From Clarkia xantiana subsp. parviflora (taxonomy: Eukaryota > Streptophyta > Magnoliopsida > Myrtales > Onagraceae): DNA of 64,000 bases. Positions 1 through 15,377 of the stretch are shown here, in pieces. The position numbers and the translations under genes are program-made. The notes under the pieces are model-generated. The model had not been told where the DNA came from, ran no database searches, and was given only the letters and a program-made list of their open reading frames with translations. The DNA is taken from NCBI GenBank assembly GCA_036873135.1, contig JAPTYO010000004.1:306322-370321 (forward strand), given 5' to 3'. Numbering within the stretch: position 1 is the stretch's first letter; the number at the start of each line of letters is the position of its first letter.

Positions 1-350
1 AGTTCAGTGTTTCTGTCTATCCAGCTAGACCATGTGTAATGCACTTCTTGGAATTAATAACCCTTCGTCATCATTAGCCAGATATACCAGATATTTATTG
101 ATAATAATAATAATTGAAAAAATAAAATTATTACTGCTTTTTAATTATACATGCTACCCTACTCTCTACCCACCCGCATATTCATTTCAGAAGGAAAACC
201 ACGACGTCTTCATTTTGTTTAAGTTGACATATGTATTTATTTATAAGTTAAATAATTAATTAAATTATATAAGTTAAATTAATTAAACAATGATGGTAAT
301 TGCCTAATTGGTAAGGTTGTAACTTGTAAGTAAAAGTATGAGGCCATTTT
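1..350. other. AT-rich intergenic start of window
   Basis: No gene is recognisable. The stretch is AT-rich with simple ATAA runs near 100-125. A 75-codon frame here has no family resemblance and biased composition, so I do not call it. Confidence 0.5.
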
Positions 351-985
351 TTGTTAGGGAATAAGACGTACGCCTTAACCAATCAGCCCATAAGCTCGAA
401 CTTGTGAGTGAAGGCTTTCGGTATACACTTAATCTCTTTTTAGGTATCCCTTTTTATACCCAACATACCCTCATGTTTACACATCGGACTCATCAATTAG
501 TCCGTAACATGGGTTTTTACACCGGACTCATCCCCTGGTCCGTAACATGGGCTTCTACTTGGCCACCTCGGCCCTCCAGGAGGTTCAACACCCTCCATAA
601 CTGTGTTTGCAAACAACAGTTTTATACCGGACCTCTCACTAAGTCCGCGCCTCTACCGGCCACTCCGGCCGTACCCATGACTTCAACCCGGCCCACACTG
701 GCCCTTTTTTTCTCATTTTTTTATGGGAGGTTTCCACATCTATTCCCTTCACTTTTTCATTTTTTTTCACTTTTAATGCCGCTACCGGGAATCGAACCCT
801 CGGCTCTGATACCACTGTTAGGAGATTAATTCTGGGGAGCGAGCCCAAGCCCACTACATAAGCCCAGTGAGGTTCCATACTAAAACCAATTGGTAGTAGT
901 AGAAGTAGCCCACCAAGCTTATATAGTGTTCCAACTCTTTCAATCTAACCGATGTGGTTCACTTGACTCACATGTACACTTAACA
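351..985 (-). mobile_element. Copia-type small LTR element, LTR plus PBS (partial)
   Basis: Read on the minus strand, 985 to 816 is a 170-bp LTR. It begins TGTTAAGTG, ends CTCCTAACA and contains a CTATATAAG TATA-like box. One base further on (802-814) is TGGTATCAGAGCC, the standard primer-binding site complementary to initiator Met tRNA used by Copia and TRIM/LARD elements. The internal part runs left to about 435 with GC-rich, non-coding-looking sequence. At 351-433 there is a candidate opposite end (plus-strand TGTTAGGG...ACACTTAAT) that resembles only the LTR tips, so the far end is uncertain. No gag or pol is visible, so the element is non-autonomous or a remnant. Confidence 0.65.
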
Positions 986-2406
986 TTTTTTCCTCATAGA
1001 AACACAAAGAATATATATAAGTGATCTGAGATTATATATAACTAAGTATTAATTATAAATGATCGAATAAAAAATAGGACAAAAACAAAAAGGGATATGA
1101 GTTTGGTCAACTAACTCGTGGTGGTACAATTTTTATAACAAAAAATAAAATCATAGTGGTACTGCTGCAATCCTATCAAATTTGAGGGGCGTTTATGGGC
1201 CTTGAATTGGGCTTTAAGCCCACTCTTCATGATCCATTATTTTTCAAGCCTATTTACATGCAGTGTTGGGATTAAAACACACTTTCATCTACATAACCAT
1301 AGTATTAGAGTGGAAAAATAAAAATAAAGATCAAGATAACCTTAGACTTAGGGCTAAATTTAGGCCTTTTTCTTAAAATAAGTCATTATTTATGGACTGA
1401 ACTCCTATTATAAATTCTTCAAAGTTTAAACACATCAAGATTAAAATATATACAATACAAAATTACATAATACAAACTACAAAATTACATTAGTACACTA
1501 AAAGATTAGGATTTAGTACTATAATTGGGACGACCTCTAACAAGGTTGTTAGGATAGATATAAGGGTATAATTGTGGATCATAGATCCTATAATAGTTAT
1601 AAATTAATATATATATGAGTAATTTTATATGACATTTTATATATATAATATGATTTGGTTATGATGCATAAGATGTTAACAAGTAAGAAAAATGAATTTT
1701 TTTACTAAATTTGTTTGGTCCAACTAGGTTGTAACATTTATTAACGTGACATCATATTTTTTGCACAGATAGACACTTTTTAATTTCTCTAATCTCCTAA
1801 TTGCATCTTAAAAAATGTTTCAATTTTTTGATAGGCTACGTTACAATTTAATTATTAATAATTCACTAATTTTTTTTTTTTTTTTTACTTTTACTTCATA
1901 TTTGCACTATTATGTTAATATTAAATTTGTATTTGGTTTTGGTTTTTGGCAAATATTTACATTCTAATAATATAAATAAAAAATATAACTAGAAATTTAT
2001 ATGTTTACATACATATTTCTCATCAAAACTTGAAAAGGAAATAGAATAAGAAAACCGAACTTAAGTGTTTACATTGCATATAATTTCAGATAATATAATT
2101 TGTTTGATGAAATATGAAGTAATAATGAATAGATTGCAAAATATAATGGAGATAGGAAGAGACGTTTTGCAACATTTTTGCTGTGAGCTTTGCTACATCA
2201 TGCGAAGCTGGCGTGCGAGTGTCCTGCGAAACACTCAGAATGGCATGGAAGTAATTAATACAACTATTAAGGGTATATGTGTTTCAAGAAACAGCCGCAG
2301 GACAGTCACATGCCCACTTTCACATGTTTAAGCATTTATGTTTTGTTGTCTATCTTGAGGTATTTGCGACTCATCATATCCCTATCTCTGTTTTGCATTT
2401 TTATAA
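986..2406. other. intergenic, no gene recognised
   Basis: AT-rich sequence with a T homopolymer near 1870-1886 and no similarity I can name. An 88-codon frame at 2065-2331 lacks any recognisable motif. The stretch 2180-2330 is somewhat more GC-balanced than its surroundings but gives no coding signal. Confidence 0.4.
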
Positions 2407-2786
2407 GGGTTAATAATCAAATAGTTAAATGAATTTTGATCCAACTATAAATTTCTATGTGAATTTTATTTTATTTTTAAATTGGTACTCAGATTTTTAT
2501 TTTTCGAAAAAGTTTGCTATATTTGTTACGATTTTAGTAGAATTGAACAGAAAGTGAGTATGTTCCGGTCACATGAGATATTTTAACGTACCGAAGATTA
2601 ATTTAGACATATGTTGAAATAATTGCAGCGAAATACACAGTTAATTAGATGCTTAATTGAAATTGAGCTTCAATTTTTGGTACACATGAAGAAAAGTAAA
2701 GTTTGGATAGCCAATTTTAAAAAACTAAAGTCCAAACAAATATTTTAAATTGGAAAAGTTTCATGTAGCAATTTAGTTCTTAACCA
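2407..2786. mobile_element. foldback MITE, 9-bp TSD TTTTTATAA
   Basis: A 380-bp element starting GGGTTAAT and ending TTAACCA, flanked by the perfect 9-bp direct repeat TTTTTATAA at 2398-2406 and 2787-2795. Its subterminal text (gcaatttag, ccaattttaaaaaa, aaagttt words) resembles the foldback at 54.4-54.9 kb. The tips and 9-bp duplication match the Mutator-like family described elsewhere in this window. No transposase is present. Confidence 0.75.
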
Positions 2787-3396
2787 TTTTTATAAGTTTC
2801 ATGTAGCAATTTACATTATACAACCGTACATGGACGATTTAGCAAGGCAGTATATTTTTTGGGGGTAAGTTTTGAATATCTATAAACACCAGAGGCTAAA
2901 AGAACTTCCCGCCCCTCGAGCGCGGCCGTCACCAAAGAAAATTGATTTCTGCATATCCCTAAACTGAACTGTCTTGCTCGTGCCGCCTCCTCTGTTCTTC
3001 TTCTCTGTCTGCTCTGTATCGTGTGCTTCCCTAATTATTCGCACCCGAAACTCAACCACTACTTGCTTCAGTTCAGGGTTCTAATTTATAATCCACCCGC
3101 CTGTGGAACAAGTTTATCGGAAGCGCACTTGACACCACGGCGGCGGCGGCGTCGGCGTCGACGAAGGGTTGGGTTGGGAGGACTTCACCAAATTACCTAC
3201 TTCTACAAAGCTGCATTTAGTCTCTCCTTACTGCGACACGCCTCTGTTCATTGTGGGTGGCCTCGTCTCTTTCCTTTCCATCTAGCACTAGCAGTATTCA
3301 AAAAATTCAACTTGCTGTATCTCCTGGGCTGTTGATGCTGTTTTATATTAGAAAAAACGATAGATTCCGTCTCTTCATCCTGGGAGAGACGAGACG
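2787..3396 (+). promoter_or_regulatory. promoter and 5' leader of the PPR gene
   Basis: Sequence becomes GC-richer from about 2890 (ccgcccctcgagcgcggccg), as is common just upstream of plant genes. A CGG/CGT-rich triplet run lies at 3139-3165. A 104-codon frame at 3021-3335 reads through the triplets as an Arg run and looks spurious, although if transcribed it would be an upstream ORF. No clear TATA box was identified. Confidence 0.35.
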
Positions 3397-5424
3397 GTGA
3401 TGATAAGAGCTTCCACTATTCTACTTACAGTGGTCCCTTCCCGTCTCTTTCTTCAACCTAAGTCCGTATCTCTACTTGGCAACACTTTTAGTATCATTCC
3501 TTTGTTCCTCAACCGAAAGTTATCTACTTTCTCGTCTGCTAATATGTTTGATCCGAGAAACGTAGATCGGTTCTTAGACGATGTGAAGCACTGCTGCAGA
3601 ACTGGTGGTATTTCCAACCCTAATGAGGCTCGCTCAATTTTTGAAGACATGACCTTAATTTACCCTTTACCCCCAATTACTGTATTTAACCATCTCTTAG
3701 GGGTCATTGTTCGGATGCAGCAGTATGGAGTTGCAATTTCTATGATTGAAAGACTTTACATGATTGGGATTTCTTTAGACTACTATGTTCTTGCTATACT
3801 GATCAATTGTCTGTGTAAGTTAGGAAAAGTGGATTTAGGATTCTCTGTGTTGGCAAGATGTTGCAAACTCGGGTTTCAGCTTAATGTGGTGACCTTCAAT
3901 ACTTTGCTCAATGGGTTCGCTGTTGATGGAAAAGTTTCTCAAATGGCCACAGTAGTGGGCGAAATGGAAAAGAATCAGATTGAGCTTAATGACATCACAT
4001 ATGGGGTTATTATCAAGGGTTTATTGAGGATTGGCGAGATTGGCACAGCTGTTGGGTTTCTTGAGAAATGGGAAGTGGAAGGATACATACCTGACGTTAT
4101 CACATATAGCACGATAGTTGATGGACTTCTCAGGGACGGTCAGGTGAGCCGAGCTGCTCACATTGTCTTTACTAGTATGGCTAATAAAGGTATCCAACCC
4201 AATGTTGTAACTTACAATTCCTTGATTCATTGTTTATGGAATGGAGGGGATTGGAAATCTGCTGTTGCTTTATTATACAAGATGAATGCAAAAGGCATTT
4301 CACCCAATTTATCTACCTACAACAGCTTAATCCAATGTTTGTGCAACTTTAATCTGGATGTGAAAGCTAAGTTTTTGTTGGACCGTATGATTGGAGAGGG
4401 CATCAAACCTAATGCTGTTACATACACTTCTTCAATACAAGCTTCTTGCATTTCAGGTCGATGGGAAGAGGTTATGAATTTGTTTGATGAGATGGCACAA
4501 AATAGAATATTCCTAGATGTCATAAGCTTCAACACTGCCATTGACTTGCTCTGCAAGCGTGGAATGGTATTCGAAGCAGAGACTGTGTTTGATATCATGA
4601 TGGGAACTGGTGTGGAGCCCAATACCGTTACATATAGTTCATTGATGGATGGCTATTGTCTTCAGGATCGTGTTGATGATGCTAGATCTTTGCTAGTGAC
4701 GATGGGTGAAAGAAACTGTTTTGCTGATACTATTTGTTATACTATTGTGATTGATGGATACTGCAAAGCGAAAAGAATGGACGAAGCAGTGGACTTATAC
4801 AAACACATGTTGAAAAACGGTTTGGCTCTGGACATATTTGTATACAACTCTCTAATAGGTGGCTTTTTCCGCATTGGAAATGTACAGTTTGCAAAGGGAC
4901 TTTTTAATGAGGTATATGCTAAAGTCCCGCATTTGAGCATTCACACTTATATTGTTGTATTCGAAGGATTATGTAAGTGTAAACGTCTCGGCGAGGCAGT
5001 GAGGTTGTTTCAGCAACTAGATGACATAAAGGTCAGTTCTAGTGTTACCATTTACAAGATTCTCATACATGCTATGTGTAAGGCAGGGGGAATTGGATAT
5101 GCAAAGGAACTTTATCGAACCCTAATTGCAAAAGAGTTGCAGCCTGATGTGGAGACTTATTCAACCCTAATGAAAGGCTTATGCAAGGCAGGTTTGATAT
5201 TTGAAGCATGGAAGTTGTTCTTGGAAATGGAAGAGAAAGGTTGTTTTCCTTATGCGTACGCCTCTAATGACTTAATCAGAGGGCTTCTTGAAAACAAGAA
5301 GCGTCTGGAGGCTCAAGAGGTTTACTTAAAGATGGTTGAAAATGGCTTGCTGATGGATGAATACACAAAGAAACTGTTTTGGGATGATATACATGCGAGA
5401 AATAAGAGGAGGAATCATTCATGA
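3397..5424 (+). CDS. PPR protein, P class, restorer-of-fertility-like
   Basis: Uninterrupted 675-residue frame with no introns, typical of plant PPR genes. PPR proteins bind single-stranded organellar RNA through tandem 35-residue helical hairpins, about one base per repeat. After an N-terminal region of about 75 residues (basic and Ser/Leu-rich at first, consistent with a mitochondrial presequence, with RKLSTFSS near residue 40), roughly 15-16 repeats run from about residue 80 to 655. Diagnostic pieces are NVVTFNTLLNGF, PDVITYSTIVDGLL, QPNVVTYNSLIHCLW, EPNTVTYSSLMDGYC and QPDVETYSTLMKGLCKAG. The repeat text (LCKLGKVDLGFSVLARCCKLGF; SLMDGYCLQDRVDDAR) resembles the RFL clade, inference from remembered family features. 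There is no C-terminal E, DYW or SMR domain, so it belongs to the P class. The first of two adjacent Met codons is used as start. No other PPR gene is nearby. Confidence 0.9.
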   Translation: MMIRASTILLTVVPSRLFLQPKSVSLLGNTFSIIPLFLNRKLSTFSSANMFDPRNVDRFLDDVKHCCRTGGISNPNEARSIFEDMTLIYPLPPITVFNHLLGVIVRMQQYGVAISMIERLYMIGISLDYYVLAILINCLCKLGKVDLGFSVLARCCKLGFQLNVVTFNTLLNGFAVDGKVSQMATVVGEMEKNQIELNDITYGVIIKGLLRIGEIGTAVGFLEKWEVEGYIPDVITYSTIVDGLLRDGQVSRAAHIVFTSMANKGIQPNVVTYNSLIHCLWNGGDWKSAVALLYKMNAKGISPNLSTYNSLIQCLCNFNLDVKAKFLLDRMIGEGIKPNAVTYTSSIQASCISGRWEEVMNLFDEMAQNRIFLDVISFNTAIDLLCKRGMVFEAETVFDIMMGTGVEPNTVTYSSLMDGYCLQDRVDDARSLLVTMGERNCFADTICYTIVIDGYCKAKRMDEAVDLYKHMLKNGLALDIFVYNSLIGGFFRIGNVQFAKGLFNEVYAKVPHLSIHTYIVVFEGLCKCKRLGEAVRLFQQLDDIKVSSSVTIYKILIHAMCKAGGIGYAKELYRTLIAKELQPDVETYSTLMKGLCKAGLIFEAWKLFLEMEEKGCFPYAYASNDLIRGLLENKKRLEAQEVYLKMVENGLLMDEYTKKLFWDDIHARNKRRNHS

Positions 5425-6287
5425 TTTAACGAAGCTGAAATATATTTAAGCATAGCAACATCAGCCTTTTGTGATCGGTATGGGGAGAAAATCACTGCTC
5501 TGTTCCAGATCTGTTTATATTTCTGACAATGTAGTTGTGTTGGTTGCCTCAGGTTAGATTTGCAGCCTCTGTTCATTTCATATGTTTTATTCTGAGGATG
5601 ATGATAATTGTATTTTTATTTTTTCCATTCGAGTCAAATGTTTGGTTGGTTAGACATTCAATGATCTATTATTTTATATACAGGCCTCTTATGATGGAGA
5701 ATGAAAATATGAATTTTTGATGAAATATGGCTGAGAACAGTGTGGAGGAGGCCTGCAAGCTTCCCTCGGTGTAGAGGATAGAAAAGGTGTGTTTTTTCTT
5801 CGTCCAACCTCGTATTATTCACTCGTTGCCATATAATTTTTTTATTTTGAGAACATTAAGTTGATTGAAATGTGTGTGTTGTGAAATTGCCATCTGATTG
5901 TTGTTCTTATGCTTACTGTATAGGAACTTATGCATGATATTTACGTTTGGAAGTGCTTTCGGATCCTCAAATGTTGGTGGACCGACATTATGTGAAACTG
6001 TTGAAGAATACTAATGTAAGTTTTGTATATGATTCTCATTCTCCTTTCTGGGTTTGCTGCAAATTATGCGCCATAAATACCCGAATACCGTTTTTTTTTT
6101 TTTAATGTCTTGGAGCAGATACAATGCTATTTTGTTTATGTGGTTACTTATTTGTTGCCTGGTTTCTTTTTGGGTACTTGTAGGCAATGCATGGCAGTAG
6201 CTGCAACTTTTGCAGAACAAACCTACCAACTGCAAGAAGCTAGCTCACCAAACAGGCAAACTTGGCTTTCAAAGAACTGAACTCCAA
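5425..6287. other. 3' flank of the PPR gene
   Basis: Probable 3' UTR followed by intergenic sequence. A T-rich run at about 6090 and TTGTTTT-type stretches are present. I see no further coding exon. A 61-codon frame at 5535-5720 has no recognisable features. Confidence 0.4.
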
Positions 6288-6370
6288 GCAAGCATGCTAC
6301 GGGTGCTGCCCTCCTGATGGGGCCCACCTAGGATCACCCAGCGGGAAACCAAAAAAAAAAAAAAAAAAGA
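6288..6370 (+). mobile_element. 5'-truncated SINE-like fragment with poly(A)
   Basis: The text gcatgctacgggtgctgccct followed by ctgatg (about 6292-6320) recurs nearly identically at 52919-52947, where it is the 3' part of a tRNA-derived SINE. Here it ends in an 18-A tract (about 6351-6369), the expected tail of a SINE. The 5' tRNA-related part is missing. Confidence 0.55.
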
Positions 6371-7208
6371 ACTCCAAGGTGGTTGGATCAAGAGAGGAAA
6401 AGGGTGAATGCTGAGGTATTTACATGATGAATTTCCTCCAGAAGGGAAGTTTCCATTGGAAAAGAAGGATAGAGAAAATAATTGAATAACATAATGAACA
6501 CTATGAGAGTTAATTAATAAATTGCTAGCTAAATTTACTATAAATGTTTAATTTGCTAGTATTTTTTTTTTAATAATAATTATTAGCCGAACTTTTTATA
6601 TTATGTAAAAAGCTATCTTTGTTTATCTTTCTGTTAACTTTATAATGATATGATGACACGATATTTTATATAAATTAAATTTTCAGTTGGTACATATTGA
6701 GAAATATATTAAAAAAAACAAATATAAATAAAAGAAATACTAAAACTAAGTTTATTAAATTATTTTAAGAATTCTTAAAAAATATTAAAATTAAATCTTA
6801 TAACATATATTACATAATGTATTATATGTTGTACAATATGTATCATTTAAAATTTTTATTCGAGATTCTATTTACTTTGATATAAACGTTGGAATTATTA
6901 TAAAATCTTAGTAGAGCTTTATATTATTTTTAGTAATTTTTAAAAAATATTTTTTTTTCATAGTTAATAGAAAAATTAACGAAACTAGCAAACTACACAT
7001 TAACAAACAAATGACTGAATATATAATCCACTTAAATATATTAACAACCAAACTTGTATATATACAAGTCACACCGAACAACCAACAAGTAAAAAAGTGC
7101 ATTAACTTACAAACTTACAACTCAAAATCCGAGAATTATTCAGTTTTAAATTATGTAATAATGTAAAAAACAACTTAACAATTTTGTTTTAAAAGTTACA
7201 GTAAAATC
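6371..7208. other. AT-rich intergenic between PPR and ADH
   Basis: Very AT-rich sequence with no gene. The part nearest 7208 is likely the 3' UTR of the minus-strand ADH gene. Confidence 0.45.
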
Positions 7209-12374
<5,166 letters not shown>

Positions 12375-12445
12375 TATCGTTCTTGTTTTTGAGTTTAGAT
12401 AAGTGGATTTGTTGGATGTGGAGAGATGGGTGAAATGAGTTGCGG

Positions 12446-12453
12446 TATTTATA
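12446..12453 (-). promoter_or_regulatory. TATA box of the ADH gene
   Basis: The minus strand reads CTATAAATA, about 72 nt upstream of the ADH start codon, the expected distance for a short-leader plant promoter. Beyond it, CCAAT-type (gccaatcac, about 12488) and GGTTT words on the minus strand (near 12535 and 12558) could be anaerobic-response cores. They are too short to be more than suggestive. Confidence 0.55.
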
Positions 12454-12713
12454 GTTCATGTATGGAAGAAGAGAAGAGAAAGAAGAGGCCAATCACAATC
12501 AGGTGGAAGAAGAAACTAAGAAGAAAGAAAGGGAAAACCATCAACGGATAAAAAGTATGGTTTATTTTCTGGACATAGTTTTGCAAACAAAAACAGATGA
12601 CCGACATCGCCTTTGGTTGTTAAGTCTCATTATGATTATTCCCTAATAATTATATACATTCATTTGTCCACTCAGATTAAGTGGGGTCTTGAGCAGTTTC
12701 CTTTTTATTACTA

Positions 12714-13237
12714 GGTTAAGAACCTATAAAAAAACAGTCTAAAATTTGATCAATGTGAGATTTTGGTGTCTGAAGTTTAAAATGTTGAAATTGACAGTTC
12801 TAGGTTTCATTTTTGTTAAAATTTGGTGTCTCGGTGTGATTACTTTAGAGAAACCAATCCGATGAAACCGGCTGTCAAATAGAAGCTTTCATGTACGCTC
12901 CATTCTCGTCATCTAGCCGGGAACGTCACCTAAAAAGGTGGCCACATCCGCACAAGTAAGTATGACTCTGTTGTCGCTGAAAATTACTCCACACCACTCT
13001 GTTGGAAACATTTTCTTTCAAATGTTCAAGTTTTGGGAGAAATTTGGCGATTTTATAAAAAGTTAAGAGATGGATTATGAGTGGGTGAAAATGTAGATAA
13101 AAATGTTTAAAGGGAGAGGAAAATACGCGCAAAGACATCAAATTTCAACAAAAATAAAATCTGGAACTGTCTATTTCAACATTTTAAACTTCAGACACCA
13201 AAATCTCACATGGAAACAGATTATAGGTTCTTAACCC
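12714..13237. mobile_element. Mutator-like foldback MITE with 8/9 TSD
   Basis: A 524-bp inverted repeat with tips GGTTAAGAACCTATA and its complement at 13220-13237. Inner arms share gagattttggtgtctgaagtttaaaatgttgaaa. Flanks TTATTACTA (12705-12713) and TTTTTACTA (13238-13246) match at 8 of 9 positions. It lies in the ADH-PDC spacer. The interior is not coding. Confidence 0.75.
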
Positions 13238-13263
13238 TTTTTACTATTGCGTAAAATCTAATA

Positions 13264-13744
13264 ACAGGTCTTTGGTCCATGATGTTTGACAACTTTTGGG
13301 TTTTGGTCAATGATGTTTTTTTTTTACTTAGTTTTGGTACCATATGTTTGCAGATTTTTTCTAGTTTTGATCTAACCGTTACATTCCGTCCATTTTTTAA
13401 CATGTACAAGTCACGTGATCCACCCTAAACTTTCAATTTGGTTCAATTTAGTCCCTCTAATACTTTCCTAACCTTTTTTTTGTTCAATTTAATCCCGAAG
13501 TTCAATTGAAACTTCGGGACTAAATTGAACAAAAAAAAGGTTAGGAAAGTATTAGAGAGACTAAATTTAAAGTTTAGAGTGGATCACGTGACTTGAACAT
13601 GTCAAAAAATGGACGGAATGTAACGGTTATACCAAAACTAGAAAAAATCTGCAAACATATGGTACCAAAACTTGGTAAAAAAAAATATCATTGACCAAAA
13701 CTCAAAAGTTGTCAAATATAATGAACCAAAAGACCTGTTAACAC
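13264..13744. mobile_element. Mutator-like foldback MITE adjoining the previous one
   Basis: An inverted repeat with arms acaggtctttggtccatgatgtttgacaactttt and its complement at about 13700-13738. It shares interior words (accatatgtttgcag, taacggt, acatgtacaagtcacgtgatcc) with the other foldbacks of this window. Flanks AATCTAATA and AATTTAATA match at 8 of 9. The left tip lacks the GGGTT end, so this copy is slightly eroded. Confidence 0.65.
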
Positions 13745-14359
13745 AATTTAATACTATTCATTCTCACATAGAGAGAATATACGTACGTGTCTTATCGGCC
13801 ATGCAGTATCCATACGCTTCTGGGAGAAGCTAAATTGATCAAAATATGCAAAAGCGAAATTATTTAGTGAAATTAATCCCTATGTCATTTATCTTTTAAA
13901 TTTGTGTTGTGGCAGCAGGACATCAAATCAAATGATATAATACATTCGTATTTTTCGTGTTGTGTCGTATTAAATTTAATTTTTTTAAACATTAACACAA
14001 TACGAAAAAGTTATACGCACAAATCTATTTAACCCAAGCATATTTTGTGATGTCGGTCTAACAACTTTCCTATTAAATAAACAAAAACAATAAACTACAA
14101 ATTAATCAACAATTTGCTAACTGTAAGCCACCCTCAAAAGGCTCAAACCCAAAACCAAATCCACCATCAAAACCATTTATCACAAAACCATGTCCAAAAG
14201 AGTTAAAATAAAAACAGACAATCGCCCACCGTAATATTTCCTTCCTAGTTGCAAAAAGAAAACATATCCTCTTCTACTTTGTTCTTGTTCATCACGTCGG
14301 TCACAAAATCGAGCCGATTATTAGTTGAGTATCTTTTAAATTTGACTAGATTAAAAATC

Positions 14360-14955
14360 GGGTTAAAGGTACTTTTCATACCACATGTTTGACCGAATGT
14401 GGCTTTTAGTACTGGATGTTTAGTTTTGTATACTTTTGGTACCAAACGTTTGAAAAAAATGTGGCTTTTGGTACATCCGTTAGTTGGCTGTTAGTTTTGG
14501 CCGTTAAATGACATGTGCAAGTCACGTGATCGACTCTAAACTTTTGATTTTGTTCAATTTAGTTCCTCAAATATATTTCTAACTTTTATTTTGTTTAACT
14601 TAGTCATAACACTTCAAAATCGAACTCAATTAAACCAATCGAATTCAATTGACATAGCCCCATTTGGGTCAAATTTACCCAATTGGGAATAGGTCCCAAT
14701 TGGGTTCGATTTTGAAGCTTTATGACTAAATTAAACAAAATAAAAGTTATGAATATATTTGAGGGACTAAATTGAACAAAATTAAAAGTTTAGAGTCGAT
14801 CGCATGACTTGCACATGTCATTTAACGACCAACTAACAGATATACCAAAAGCCACATTTTTTCATACGTTTGGTACCAAAAGTATACAAAACTAAACATC
14901 CAGTACTAAAAGCCACATTCGGTCAAACATGTGATATGAAAAGTACATTTAACCC
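14360..14955. mobile_element. Mutator-like foldback MITE, 9-bp TSD TTAAAAATC
   Basis: A 596-bp element, near-identical sister of 8138-8741, with tips GGGTTAAAGG...CATTTAACCC. TTAAAAATC is repeated exactly at 14351-14359 and 14956-14964. It sits about 420 bp upstream of the PDC start codon. Confidence 0.9.
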
Positions 14956-15276
14956 TTAAAAATCGTTACAGTCGAACTTGATTTTGGTCGAGCTTAAACT
15001 TTTAAAACTTGAATTCGGTTCGCATGGAAAGCCGAAATAATCGAACTCAATTCATAAACCAATTACATTACAATAAATTAATATATTTCTAATAATTATA
15101 AATATCAAATTCTAAAGTTCAAGCCTAATTTTTTTTTTTTTTGTGTTTTGGCCAAAGAGTTCAAGCCTAATAATAAAATTAAAATTTGAGTGACTAAAAA
15201 GCTGAACTCAACACAAGTTAGAGCTTTGACCGAATTCATCATCCCGATTCAAACCGTCAACAAGTGAGTCCCACTC

Positions 15277-15283
15277 TATAAAT
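15277..15283 (+). promoter_or_regulatory. TATA box of the PDC gene
   Basis: TATAAAT lies 95 nt upstream of the PDC start codon in a C/T-rich context (cccactctataaatgcttcac). This is a canonical position giving a leader of about 70 nt. It is the only good TATA match close to the gene. Confidence 0.6.
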
Positions 15284-15377
15284 GCTTCACTCCAGCATCC
15301 TTAAAATCATCATAATTTCATAGCATTTCAACTTTTCTGCTCTCTCACATTCTTGATCGATCTCCAACTGCTCTTCC

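Noticed and set aside
798..815. possible tRNA gene on the minus strand (gttcgattcccgg)
   Set aside because: Only a T-arm-like word is present; it directly follows a retrotransposon primer-binding site and no acceptor or anticodon stem can be built.
404..829. 141-codon plus-strand frame
   Set aside because: Lies in the internal part of an LTR element, overlaps the PBS region and has no recognisable domain.
2065..2331. 88-codon plus-strand frame
   Set aside because: No motif, no splice-supported extension, composition like random sequence.
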